Assembly: GCA_022706865.1 (NCBI GenBank)
Contig: JAKJBT010000027.1
Location: 1-19,426 of the forward strand
Source: Bacillota bacterium
GTDB taxonomy: Bacteria > Bacillota_A > Clostridia > Lutisporales > Lutisporaceae
Reading direction: 5' to 3'
Length of the DNA stretch: 19,426 bases
Shown here piece after piece: positions 1 through 6,146 of this stretch. Under the pieces are notes generated by a model. The model saw only the letters and a program-made list of their open reading frames with translations. It was not told where the DNA came from and made no database searches. Positions within the stretch are counted from its first letter, which is position 1; each line of letters starts with the position of its first letter. Position numbers and translations under genes: made by a program.

Positions 1-569
1 TGGGCACCCTGGCAAACGGCCTCATGTACCACTGGATGGAAGAGGGCAGGAATATAACCATAAGGCCGGTTAACAGGCTTGATAAAAATACCTCCGGCCT
101 TGTTATTTTCGCAAAGAGTTCTCATATCCAGCATCTCATGTCCGCAGAAGGTTACAGGAGCAATATAACAAAAGAGTATCTGGCTGTTGTACAGGGCGTG
201 GTTGAGGCAGATTCAGGCACAATAGACGCACCTATAGCAAGGGAAAAGCTTCATTCGATACGGAGGGTTGTGAGAGAGGACGGAGCCGAAGCAGTTACAC
301 ATTACAGCGTAGTTGAAAGGCATGAGGACTGCAGCCTCCTTAAAATTGTACCGGAGACGGGACGGACACACCAGATAAGAGTACATATGGCTCAGATGGG
401 ACATCATCTCCTTGGGGATGAACTCTACGGAGGAAGACTGGAAAAAATAAAAAGGCACGCACTGCATGCCCACAGAATAAAAATGCTTCATCCCATAGAA
501 AACAGGATGCTGGATTTTACAGCCCAGGTCCCTTCGGATATGGAAGAACTTATTAAAAAACATTTTTAA
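1..569 (+). CDS. RluD/RluA-family pseudouridine synthase (5' end cut by window)
   Basis: The reading frame is open from base 3 and starts inside the protein with the GTLANGL segment typical of RluA/RluD enzymes, so the N-terminal part (usually an S4 domain in RluD types) lies upstream of the window. Visible hallmarks are NRLDKNTSGL, whose Asp (codon 81-83) is the catalytic residue that attacks the target uridine in rRNA or tRNA, and the C-terminal GRTHQIRVHMAQMGHHLLGD block. The residue before RLD is Asn where many members have His. About 188 residues are seen, ending at TAA 567-569. The product converts uridine to pseudouridine in structured RNA in the cytoplasm; which sites it modifies cannot be read here, so no symbol is given. 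The last 17 bases overlap the convergent DUF4363 gene. Confidence 0.93.
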   Translation, partial: GTLANGLMYHWMEEGRNITIRPVNRLDKNTSGLVIFAKSSHIQHLMSAEGYRSNITKEYLAVVQGVVEADSGTIDAPIAREKLHSIRRVVREDGAEAVTHYSVVERHEDCSLLKIVPETGRTHQIRVHMAQMGHHLLGDELYGGRLEKIKRHALHAHRIKMLHPIENRMLDFTAQVPSDMEELIKKHF

Positions 570-933
570 GGCTTAAGGACTCCTTTTCAGGTATGTGTTT
601 GATAAGGGTTTTTAAAGAGGAAACACTTGACAGGGCATCATTTCTATTCTTGTTTTTCACATAGGAAGCAAGCTGTGAGAGAAGCAGCTCTATATTATCA
701 ATTTCATAGTGGTCCACAAGCATTGACCATAATGAACTTGTCCTGTCCCATTTGCTGTTAAATTCTTTGAGGTTTTTTGAAGCATTATCCCAATTCCCAT
801 TCTCAATGGCTTCCCCAAGGGACGAAAGACTGTCGTCAAGCCTTTGGGATTCGGAATTCAATAAATACAGTGTTATTGAGCCTCCGGCAACAATCAGAAT
901 AGTAAGTGAAATAATTATTATCAAGGGTTTCAA
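553..933 (-). CDS. DUF4363 family membrane-anchored protein
   Basis: A leftward gene of 126 residues with one N-terminal membrane segment (LIIIISLTILIVAGGSITLYLL) and a charged helical outer part containing a WDNASKNLKEFNSKW-type helix repeat, as in the DUF4363 family. No catalytic motif is visible and the function is unknown. It follows the DUF421 gene directly. The frame could begin at a TTG at 957, abutting the DUF421 stop, but the TTG at 933 is preferred. That start has a GGGGCGG ribosome-like site just upstream and gives a protein starting MKPLIIII, typical for the family. The DUF421/DUF4363 pairing suggests a shared envelope role (inference). Its 3' end overlaps the convergent pseudouridine synthase by 17 bases. 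Confidence 0.82.
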   Translation of the reverse strand: MKPLIIIISLTILIVAGGSITLYLLNSESQRLDDSLSSLGEAIENGNWDNASKNLKEFNSKWDRTSSLWSMLVDHYEIDNIELLLSQLASYVKNKNRNDALSSVSSLKTLIKHIPEKESLSLKNVF

Positions 934-957
934 TTCGTCCGCCGCCCCTTTCTGCAA

Positions 958-1644
958 TCATTTTTTCTGCGAATTACTCCGGAGCTGGTATATAAACTTC
1001 CTCTCCGGGTTTAGATATGCAAAGAACACATCTTCAGATGATTTAATACTGTTTTTCCTGAGCTGATCAGCAAGCCAATTATTGCTCAGGCCGGTTTTGT
1101 ACAGGTTATCGGAGATTATCCGCCCGTCAATTATAACAGTGACAGGCAGGTGCCCGGTTTTGGCTTTTAAATTCATGTCCTTCAGGGTGACAGGTTTTAT
1201 TTCCTCCTTCGGAATTACGCTTAGCTGCCCGCTGGTTTCCAATATGGCATAGCTGACATCTTCAACATTGGAGAAGTTTTTTAACCTTAATTGCTCCAAA
1301 AGATCATTGATGTTATATCTAATACGCCTTAGCTCATCTTCGATGATTGTTCCCCGCTCAATAAGTATGCTGGGCTTGCCGCTTATCAGGCCCCTCGCTC
1401 TTTCACTTTTCATGGATATGTAGGATAAAAGCTCTTCCATGATGAAAAGAGTGATTATAGGTATTATTCCGTTAATCAAAGGAATACCCACTTCAGACAT
1501 GGGAACTGCCGCCAAGTCTGCAATTATCAAAGCTACTACCAGCTCTGAAGGCTGAAGCTGCCCTACCTGCCTTTTTCCCATCAGCCGTAATACTACAATT
1601 ATCAATATATATAGAATCAGCGTTCTGACAAAAACTATTAGCAA
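958..1644 (-). CDS. DUF421 domain (YetF-like) membrane protein
   Basis: A leftward gene of 228 residues. Three hydrophobic segments (about residues 4-22, 33-50 and 57-75) precede a soluble domain. Family hallmarks are RLMGKRQVGQLQPSELV after TM1 and SGKPSILIERGTI at the start of the cytoplasmic domain. These match DUF421 proteins such as Bacillus YetF/YdfR. Members occur in spore formers, and a DUF421-containing protein (2Duf) is linked to spore resistance, but the molecular function of this one is unknown. The frame also allows GTG at 1653. TTG at 1644 is preferred because GAGAGGTG lies about 8 bases upstream and the product starts MLIVFVRT like its relatives. The TGA stop touches the DUF4363 frame, indicating an operon. 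Confidence 0.9.
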   Translation of the reverse strand: MLIVFVRTLILYILIIVVLRLMGKRQVGQLQPSELVVALIIADLAAVPMSEVGIPLINGIIPIITLFIMEELLSYISMKSERARGLISGKPSILIERGTIIEDELRRIRYNINDLLEQLRLKNFSNVEDVSYAILETSGQLSVIPKEEIKPVTLKDMNLKAKTGHLPVTVIIDGRIISDNLYKTGLSNNWLADQLRKNSIKSSEDVFFAYLNPERKFIYQLRSNSQKK

Positions 1645-1879
1645 CAGGCACACCTCTCAGGTATAAAGGTTAATACTAGAATAATTCCCATATTGTCAGA
1701 AAAATATTAAAGTGCTCCCAGGAGAAATATTAATATATATCGGAAGGTTTAATATTGCAGAAATAAATGGTAATATAATACTAACAGCTGATAACACAAA
1801 GAATTGTATGCAGCAATTGGCTGCTGCAAGATATCATAAGGAAAGAAATCTCCGGAAAGCCGGAGATTAAAAAAAATTA
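1645..1879. other. Intergenic spacer between DUF421 and CBS genes
   Basis: An AT-rich spacer with no plausible gene on either strand. It should carry the leftward promoter of the DUF421 operon, but no convincing -35/-10 pair was found. A perfect 6-bp stem (TGCAGC at 1809-1814, GCTGCA at 1823-1828) and the terminator-like hairpin at 1847-1868 are the only clear structures. Confidence 0.5.
1838..1868 (-). terminator. Hairpin terminator after the CBS-domain gene
   Basis: A perfect 9-bp inverted repeat (AATCTCCGG 1847-1855, CCGGAGATT 1860-1868) with a 4-base loop lies just past the stop of the leftward CBS gene. Read leftward, it is followed by TTTCTTTCC, a T-rich but interrupted tail, so it is a moderate intrinsic terminator. 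An uninterrupted A run lies on the gene side of the stem. Confidence 0.65.
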
Positions 1880-2308
1880 TTAATGCCTTACACCCATTGA
1901 TATGTTATGAAGTGCTTCACCGGCTTCGTTCTCAAATATGTTTTCTACTGCCAGGTCTCCTATTGCTACGATGCCGACAAGTTTATCATTATCTATGACC
2001 GGAAGCCTTCTTACCTGGTTTTCTGCCATTAAATCAGCAACAGCGTGAACATCCATGTCCGGGGTGGCGTATTTGACATCAGAGGTCATTATTTCTGAAA
2101 TTTTTTGGTTTGGGTCTTCGCCTTTTGCGATCCCGCGAAGTGTAATATCTCTGTCGGTTACAATACCGACTACTCTGCTGCCGTCAATTACAGGTACCGA
2201 ACCTACATTTAACTGCTTCATAATTGATGCAGCCTTGGTAACTGTATCATTTGGCGTAACAGTGCTGACATCGGTGGTCATAATCTGTTTAACCTTCACA
2301 AGCATCAT
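1880..2308 (-). CDS. Two-CBS-domain protein
   Basis: A stand-alone cytoplasmic CBS pair of up to 142 residues. CBS1 spans about residues 8-60 (IMTTDVSTVTPNDTV, VGSVPVIDGSRVVGIVTDRDI) and CBS2 about 73-128 (IMTSDVKYATPDMDV, VRRLPVIDNDKLVGIVAIGDL). Such Bateman modules commonly bind adenine nucleotides or similar ligands and are often stress-linked, but this gene has no fused effector domain and its ligand is unknown. Start choice is uncertain. Two ATG codons at 2308 and 2305 sit almost on top of the AAAGG ribosome site, while GTG at 2299 has a 9-base spacing and gives MKVKQIMT, a common family start. The gene is monocistronic, with a hairpin terminator downstream. Confidence 0.92.
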   Translation of the reverse strand: MMLVKVKQIMTTDVSTVTPNDTVTKAASIMKQLNVGSVPVIDGSRVVGIVTDRDITLRGIAKGEDPNQKISEIMTSDVKYATPDMDVHAVADLMAENQVRRLPVIDNDKLVGIVAIGDLAVENIFENEAGEALHNISMGVRH

Positions 2309-2330
2309 CCTTTCATAATGAGTTATTTAG

Positions 2331-2377
2331 ATGTTTCGCAGTTAACATCTTATGCTGAATTAAATAGTGCGAAACAT
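2331..2377. repeat. 10-bp inverted repeat upstream of the CBS gene
   Basis: ATGTTTCGCA at 2331-2340 and TGCGAAACAT at 2368-2377 are perfect inverted copies separated by 27 bases. They lie 23-69 bases upstream of the CBS gene's first possible start codon. They could be a split operator flanking the leftward promoter or a stem in the 5' leader; the sequence does not decide. Confidence 0.6.
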
Positions 2378-2389
2378 TTTCCTTGATGC

Positions 2390-2473
2390 ATATATCGTGA
2401 AAAGTACATTACTTTAATACAAAATTAGACATATCTACTGATTTTGTAATGATGAATCTTTTTCACGATATAT
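2390..2473. repeat. Nested inverted repeats forming a long hairpin
   Basis: The outer arms 2390-2403 and 2460-2473 are a perfect 14-bp inverted repeat. Between them, TACAAAATTAG 2418-2428 pairs with CTGATTTTGTA 2438-2448 (10 Watson-Crick pairs plus one G-T) around a 9-base loop. The nested arrangement suggests a folded RNA or a small palindromic element. No U tract follows on the + strand. Confidence 0.65.
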
Positions 2474-2524
2474 ATAGCTTTACCTTTTTATAAATTTTTA
2501 GCAGTTAAATAAACAGAAAAAAAA

Positions 2525-2558
2525 TGAAACAATTTTTGGTTTTTTTGTGTAATATACT
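2525..2558 (+). promoter_or_regulatory. Candidate ECF-type (autoregulatory) promoter
   Basis: TGAAAC at 2525-2530 is followed after 17 bases by TGTA at 2548-2551. This resembles the TGAAAC-N16-CGTA pattern of Bacillus ECF sigma factors such as SigW, and it sits directly upstream of an ECF sigma gene, so autoregulation is plausible. A TATACT at 2553-2558 could instead be a sigma-A -10 element, but no good -35 is spaced for it. Confidence 0.45.
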
Positions 2559-2579
2559 GTATGGCCTGGAGGTGGTGCT

Positions 2580-3140
2580 GTGAATGTAGAAGCCGGTATT
2601 ATTGTTCGGTGCAAGAAGTATGACAAGTCTGCTTTCACAGAGCTTTTCAAAATGTATGAAAAATATCTGTACAAGCTTTGCTATAATTATGTGCAGAATG
2701 AGCAGGATGCTTTGGATATTGCCCAAGAGGTTTACATAAAGGTTTTTAACAATATATCAAGCTTTGATGTCAAAATGCCCTTTCACCCATGGTTCAGAAC
2801 AATTGCGGTAAATACATGCCTCAACTTCAAAAGGACTCTCAGATATGATTCGGTATCGCTTAATGCAGGGTATGAAGATGACAGAACGATTGAGGAGGTA
2901 GTTGCCGCTTCGAAGGATGTGGAATCCGAAGTCCTGGATAATGAATTGGGGCATATTATAAGAGAAAACCTGGAGTGCCTTAGGCCAAAACACAGGATGG
3001 TATTGATCCTCAGATATTATGAAGGATTAAGCTACGAAGAGATTGCAGCAGTGCTCAAGGAGCCTCTCGGCACTGTCAAAACGGATATTTACAGGGCGAG
3101 AAATATTTTGAAGGAAAAACTAAGAAATGCAATGAAATGA
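2580..3140 (+). CDS. ECF-type RNA polymerase sigma factor (sigma-70 family)
   Basis: 186 residues, the usual ECF length. Sigma region 2 spans about 17-90, with DALDIAQEVYIKVF (core binding and -10 recognition helices) and WFRTIAVNTCLNFKR. Region 4 spans about 130-182, with LRPKHRMVLILRYYEGLSYEEIA followed by the helix-turn-helix LGTVKTDIYRARNILKEKL. It directs RNA polymerase to a small regulon. The start is GTG 2580, chosen because GGAGGTGG (2568-2575) lies immediately upstream. The stop TGA is 17 bases before the start of the zinc-finger protein, which is most likely its anti-sigma factor. The next two genes are a DUF2953 protein and gerW, so the regulon may touch sporulation or germination (inference). 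Which signal it answers cannot be told. Confidence 0.94.
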   Translation: MNVEAGIIVRCKKYDKSAFTELFKMYEKYLYKLCYNYVQNEQDALDIAQEVYIKVFNNISSFDVKMPFHPWFRTIAVNTCLNFKRTLRYDSVSLNAGYEDDRTIEEVVAASKDVESEVLDNELGHIIRENLECLRPKHRMVLILRYYEGLSYEEIAAVLKEPLGTVKTDIYRARNILKEKLRNAMK

Positions 3141-3157
3141 AACTTGGAGGTGCGGAA

Positions 3158-3598
3158 ATGAACTGTGGATTTGACAGGGAAATCATACAGAGATATGCCG
3201 ACAACACCATTGACCCGCTGGAATTTATTTTTCTTAAAGAGCATATTAACTACTGCGGTGAGTGCAGGAAGGAACTTGATATGGTCATGACTCTGGAAAA
3301 TGAGCTGTATAAGTTCTTTGATGATGATTCGGAGATAAGAAACCTGGATATGAATATAACGAGGCTTGTTGATGACTGCATGTATGAGCTGAACAAGAGA
3401 GAGAAGCTTAAATATACCCTGAACCGGAGTATCGAGTTCGGAAGGAAAGTGGCGGATAATTCTTTGAAGTTCGCAGGATACATTCCCGGAAGCAGAATCA
3501 TAAGCAGAGGAGCAAAAAGAGCTGCTTCATACACGGGGAATCTTATGAAGTCCCTTGTAAAAAAAGAAGTCAAGAAGCTTCTGACCAGCTTATGGTAA
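3158..3598 (+). CDS. Putative zinc-finger anti-sigma factor, soluble
   Basis: 146 residues. The N-terminal domain carries the H-x3-C-x2-C zinc motif of zf-HC2 anti-sigma factors (His29, Cys33, Cys36 in HINYCGEC). This domain classically binds the ECF sigma factor encoded just upstream, and the gene order supports that pairing. The frame extends back to ATG 3137, but GGAGGTG at 3146-3152 is placed for the ATG at 3158, so that start is used. Unlike many ECF anti-sigma factors there is no evident transmembrane helix. The C-terminal half (from about residue 80) is basic and probably amphipathic, ending KSLVKKEVKKLLTSLW. It may therefore sense a cytoplasmic or membrane-surface signal (inference). 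The function is inferred from the motif and neighbourhood only. Confidence 0.8.
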   Translation: MNCGFDREIIQRYADNTIDPLEFIFLKEHINYCGECRKELDMVMTLENELYKFFDDDSEIRNLDMNITRLVDDCMYELNKREKLKYTLNRSIEFGRKVADNSLKFAGYIPGSRIISRGAKRAASYTGNLMKSLVKKEVKKLLTSLW

Positions 3599-3620
3599 TT
3601 ATTTATTGGGGGTATACCCG

Positions 3621-4277
3621 ATGGTTGTATTATTGATAATTCTTAAAATATTGCTGTATTTGCTGCTTCTCCTATCAGGGCTGGCTTTCATGCTGCTTAT
3701 AATACCTGTTAATTACAGAGGACAGGTTCTTACTGCTGAGGGAGTCAGAGGGCAGTTTGCCTTTGGCTGGGCAGGAAAGCTGTTAGGGATAAGCGTTGAA
3801 ATAGAAGGAGAAAATTATGATGTAACCCTTCGGATACTGGATAAGAAAGTTTGTAAGCTGAAAAGCAGGGATCATGAGGGGAAAAAAGAACAATCCGAGC
3901 AGGAAACAGAAAAAAAAGAGAAAGAAAAGAAAGTACCCGGATTCAGGGAGATTGCCGACAGGGCATTGATAAATGAGATTATTGAATATATAAAGAGGGT
4001 GCTGAATATAGTAAAGCCGAAGTATATGCATTTATACGCAACCTATGGCTTTGATGACCCCTCGCTTACGGGAATGGTGTGCGGTGCTGCGGCAGTAGTA
4101 AAGTCTATGATTCCTCATGCAAGAGTAGGGTTATATCCTGACTTTACCCAGGAAATAATAGATTTGGATTTGCGCGCTGAAGGCAGCATGACAGTAGGAA
4201 GCCTGGCTTATCAGACTATAAGGACTGCTTTGAAAAAGCCCGTAAGGAAAATATTGTTCAGAAAGAAAAAAAGTTGA
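3621..4277 (+). CDS. DUF2953 domain membrane protein (YtfI-like)
   Basis: 218 residues. A long N-terminal hydrophobic stretch (residues 1-31, rich in Leu/Ile) is followed by a soluble domain with a highly charged Lys/Glu linker (about 86-107) and the DUF2953 signature YGFDDPSLTGMVCGAA (about 146-161). Bacillus ytfI encodes the same family and lies next to ytfJ (gerW), and the same pairing is seen here. The biochemical role is unknown; the protein is presumably membrane-anchored. The frame opens at TTG 3606, but GGGGG at 3608-3612 sits about 8 bases before ATG 3621, which gives MVVLLIILK. It is 22 bases downstream of the anti-sigma gene and probably in the same operon. Confidence 0.85.
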   Translation: MVVLLIILKILLYLLLLLSGLAFMLLIIPVNYRGQVLTAEGVRGQFAFGWAGKLLGISVEIEGENYDVTLRILDKKVCKLKSRDHEGKKEQSEQETEKKEKEKKVPGFREIADRALINEIIEYIKRVLNIVKPKYMHLYATYGFDDPSLTGMVCGAAAVVKSMIPHARVGLYPDFTQEIIDLDLRAEGSMTVGSLAYQTIRTALKKPVRKILFRKKKS

Positions 4278-4333
4278 AACTTTTTTAATATATAAGTGTA
4301 ATTAATAATGTAAACAATTATGAAAACAATTAT

Positions 4334-4339
4334 AGGAGG
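4334..4339 (+). promoter_or_regulatory. Strong ribosome binding site of gerW
   Basis: AGGAGG with an 8-base A/T-rich spacer before ATG 4348. It sets the start and fits a well-translated gene even though 70 bases separate gerW from the preceding gene. Confidence 0.8.
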
Positions 4340-4347
4340 ATATAATA

Positions 4348-4737
4348 ATGGAAAGTAAAACACCGATAAATGAAAGCCTGGAAACTTTATTCAGCCATCT
4401 GGAAAAATTCCTGAAAACAGAAACAGTCATCGGAGAACCAATTGTTGTTGGAGAAACAACACTGATCCCGATTATTACAGTGGCCTTTGGATGCGGCGGC
4501 GGAGGCGGCGGCGGAAAGGATGAAAAGGGAAATGATGCTACGGGAACAGGTATAGGCGTTGGTGCCAGAATATCCCCGGATGCTGTAATAGTCATCAGGG
4601 AAGGTTCGGTTACATTGCTTCCCGTAAAGAACAGATCAAACATTGAAAAGCTTGTCGGCATGGTTCCCGAGATAGTAAAGAAAATCAAGCTCAAGAAGGA
4701 AGAAAAAAGCTGCTGTGCAGAAGAAAAAAGCGAATAA
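4348..4737 (+). CDS. gerW: GerW (YtfJ) family sporulation protein
   Basis: 129 residues, a normal length. Family features in order are an N-terminal helix, VIGEPIVVGETTLIPIITVAFG (about 27-48), a glycine run (50-56), GTGIGVGARISPDAVIVI (about 66-83) and LLPVKNRSNIEKLVGMVPEIV. In Bacillus subtilis YtfJ/GerW is a forespore product needed for normal L-alanine germination; the exact biochemical role is unknown. Its presence argues that the host forms endospores. The C-terminal tail is charged and holds a CC pair (SCCAEEKSE). It follows the DUF2953 gene, as ytfJ follows ytfI, and a strong terminator starts 14 bases after its stop. A separate promoter in the 70-base gap upstream is possible but not identified. 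Confidence 0.93.
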   Translation: MESKTPINESLETLFSHLEKFLKTETVIGEPIVVGETTLIPIITVAFGCGGGGGGGKDEKGNDATGTGIGVGARISPDAVIVIREGSVTLLPVKNRSNIEKLVGMVPEIVKKIKLKKEEKSCCAEEKSE

Positions 4738-4750
4738 TTGTGAGGCTGAT

Positions 4751-4785
4751 AACGTCAACCATCGATTTTGGTTGGCGTTTTTTTT
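4751..4785 (+). terminator. Intrinsic terminator after gerW
   Basis: AACGTCAACC 4751-4760 pairs with GGTTGGCGTT 4770-4779 (10 bp, one G-T) around a 9-base loop and runs into a T tract through 4785. It closes the sigma/anti-sigma/DUF2953/gerW operon. Confidence 0.9.
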
Positions 4786-4899
4786 ATGCTGCTTGTTCAC
4801 ACTTTTTTCATCAAGATCAGAATATATCGAATATAGCTGCCAGCACGACAGATAGACAGTTATTGCAGAAGATTGGTCATACTGGTAAGAAATAGATAA
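4786..4899. other. Spacer with no recognisable gene
   Basis: Between the gerW terminator and the coding debris at 4900. Short open stretches exist in all frames, but none has a ribosome site or a recognisable motif. Confidence 0.5.
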
Positions 4900-5084
4900 A
4901 TGTCAGATGCAAAGATCCTATATGTGTCAGGCATTGAACAAAAGACATATGAGGTAAATATTTACAGCATGTACACCTTCTGTTAGAATTTATACAGAAG
5001 GTAAATTTTTCGATATTATTAAACCACCTTCAGGTATGACAGCAACGGAAACAAAAGAGCAAAGCAGAACAGCTGAAGAAGCGA
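4900..5084 (+). pseudogene. Broken 5' remnant of the peptidoglycan-binding gene
   Basis: This stretch reads as protein-like sequence split over three frames. From ATG 4900 one frame gives a short peptide ending ...YEVNIYSMYTFC then a stop. A second frame, open from about 4958, gives RIYTEGKFFDIIKPPSGM and stops at 5090-5092. The third, open from 5040, gives QQRKQKSKAEQLKKR and runs straight into the annotated M23-like protein at 5085. The pieces would make one sensible N-terminal region if two frame changes were undone, one near the 9-bp inverted repeat 4975-4983/4994-5002 and one around 5040-5080. This is inferred from reading the frames, not from an alignment. Confidence 0.4.
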
Positions 5085-6035
5085 ATGGCTGAGCTGGAAT
5101 TGGAAATAGAAAAGTTCAGCGAAATAGACGGAATAGGAGCCGAAGAACTTAAGGATATGCTTATCCCGAAGCTGGGCACTACATTATCGAGAGAAACAAA
5201 AGGGTATAACGTATACGTGGACCTGATGCAGCATAAGCTGAACAAGCTTGGCTATAAGGATATGGAAGGTAAGGAGCTTAATGAGGATGGCGTATTCGGC
5301 ACGAACACAGAATTCGCAGTAAACACATTCAAAGAAACGAACAAGCTGTGGAACAGCAAGGAATATAGAGGGAAGGTCGGACAGACAAGCTACGACATGC
5401 TGTTCAGCGGCAAGGCAAAAAGGGCACCGGAGGAGAAGAGTGGGCTGAAGAAAGTTCTTGATTTACCTGAAGAGACTGACAGTATTGTAGATAATAATAA
5501 AGGGGTTTCGGAATATGGTCTAGTTAAACCGATAATATCTGGTAAAGAGGCCGGATATGGAGAAGAAACATTTGAGAAACCAGAGATTCCATATCATAGA
5601 AGCGATAGTGGTTTAGATATTAGAGCAGATATTGGAACCCCTTGTGTTGCAGCAGCGGATGGTACTATAGTATATGCAGAGCTTGGACATACCTCGTGGA
5701 AAAGACAAGACCCAAAGACTGGTGAGTATATTGATACTCCATACAGTGTTTTAATTAAGCTTGATAAGCCAATAACTTATAAAGACGGTAGAAAAGGATA
5801 CTATTTGTATTACACGCATCTTTCAAAATTGGAATTTAAAAAGTCTTCCAGTGATAAAAACGAAATACATGTAAAACAAGGCGATGTAATAGGGTATAGT
5901 GGAATAGCTAATAGTTCTCCGCATTTGCATTTTGGCATGATCATTGAGAAGAGACAAAAAAATTATCCAACAGATTACTTCTCAATGCCTGAAGTCAGGG
6001 AAATGTTAGGTATTAAGAAAGGTGAATCCTGGTAG
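5085..6035 (+). CDS. Peptidoglycan-binding / M23-like peptidase protein, probably 5'-truncated
   Basis: 316 residues from ATG 5085. Residues 1-20 look like the end of a coiled coil. Residues about 41-108 form a peptidoglycan-binding-like domain (MQHKLNKLGYKD, EDGVFGTNTEFAVNTFK, GKVGQTSYDMLF). A linker (about 110-165) leads to an M23 (LytM-type) fold with SGLDIRADIGTPCVAAADGTIVYA, YYTHLS and SSPHLHFGM. Zinc ligands Asp178 and His282 and catalytic-type His245 and His280 are present, but the usual first ligand His is Asp174 (DSGLD). No signal peptide is seen and the ATG has only a weak ribosome site, so the real N terminus may lie in the broken frames upstream. G+C falls from about 46% (5101-5460) to about 37% (5461-5820), close to the domain boundary, suggesting a recombined 3' half. 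It would cleave peptidoglycan cross-bridges if active and exported. Confidence 0.78.
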   Translation: MAELELEIEKFSEIDGIGAEELKDMLIPKLGTTLSRETKGYNVYVDLMQHKLNKLGYKDMEGKELNEDGVFGTNTEFAVNTFKETNKLWNSKEYRGKVGQTSYDMLFSGKAKRAPEEKSGLKKVLDLPEETDSIVDNNKGVSEYGLVKPIISGKEAGYGEETFEKPEIPYHRSDSGLDIRADIGTPCVAAADGTIVYAELGHTSWKRQDPKTGEYIDTPYSVLIKLDKPITYKDGRKGYYLYYTHLSKLEFKKSSSDKNEIHVKQGDVIGYSGIANSSPHLHFGMIIEKRQKNYPTDYFSMPEVREMLGIKKGESW

Positions 6036-6072
6036 AAATATTATTGTTTGGTTAAGATTTTATTAAGCTGCA

Positions 6073-6115
6073 GTGTTATCCGGCATATAATTTAAAAAAA
6101 TGTGTCGGATAACAT
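6073..6115. repeat. 14-bp hairpin between M23-like and lipoprotein genes
   Basis: TGTTATCCGGCATA 6074-6087 pairs with TGTGTCGGATAACA 6101-6114 (12 Watson-Crick pairs, 2 G-T) around a 13-base A-rich loop. No T tract follows in either direction, so it is not a standard terminator. It lies 32 bases upstream of the lipoprotein start and may be a leader structure or an mRNA-stabilising stem. Confidence 0.6.
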
Positions 6116-6146
6116 ACTTCTCAAAAGAAAGGGAGTTAAACAGTAA

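Larger units (their letters stand above)
2309..2579. other. Structured divergent intergenic region
   Basis: A spacer between the leftward CBS gene and the rightward sigma-factor gene, with no ORF of interest. It holds three inverted repeats. First, ATGTTTCGCA 2331-2340 pairs with TGCGAAACAT 2368-2377. Second, a 14-bp perfect outer pair ATATATCGTGAAAA 2390-2403 with TTTTCACGATATAT 2460-2473. Third, an inner stem nested within the second, 2418-2428 with 2438-2448. It must also carry promoters for both flanking genes. Confidence 0.7.

Noticed and set aside
213..563. 116-residue leftward open frame inside the pseudouridine synthase
   Set aside because: Fully antisense to a clearly conserved gene, with no recognisable motif.
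4489..4516. GGCGGC-like repeat in gerW
   Set aside because: It encodes the family-typical glycine loop of GerW; not a separate repeat element.
4302..4694. 130-residue leftward open frame opposite gerW
   Set aside because: A Pro-rich run is simply the complement of the glycine codons of GerW.
4975..5002. 9-bp inverted repeat ACCTTCTGT/ACAGAAGGT as a terminator
   Set aside because: The downstream A/T stretch is short and interrupted, and it sits within apparent coding debris. Mentioned only as a possible site of frame disruption.
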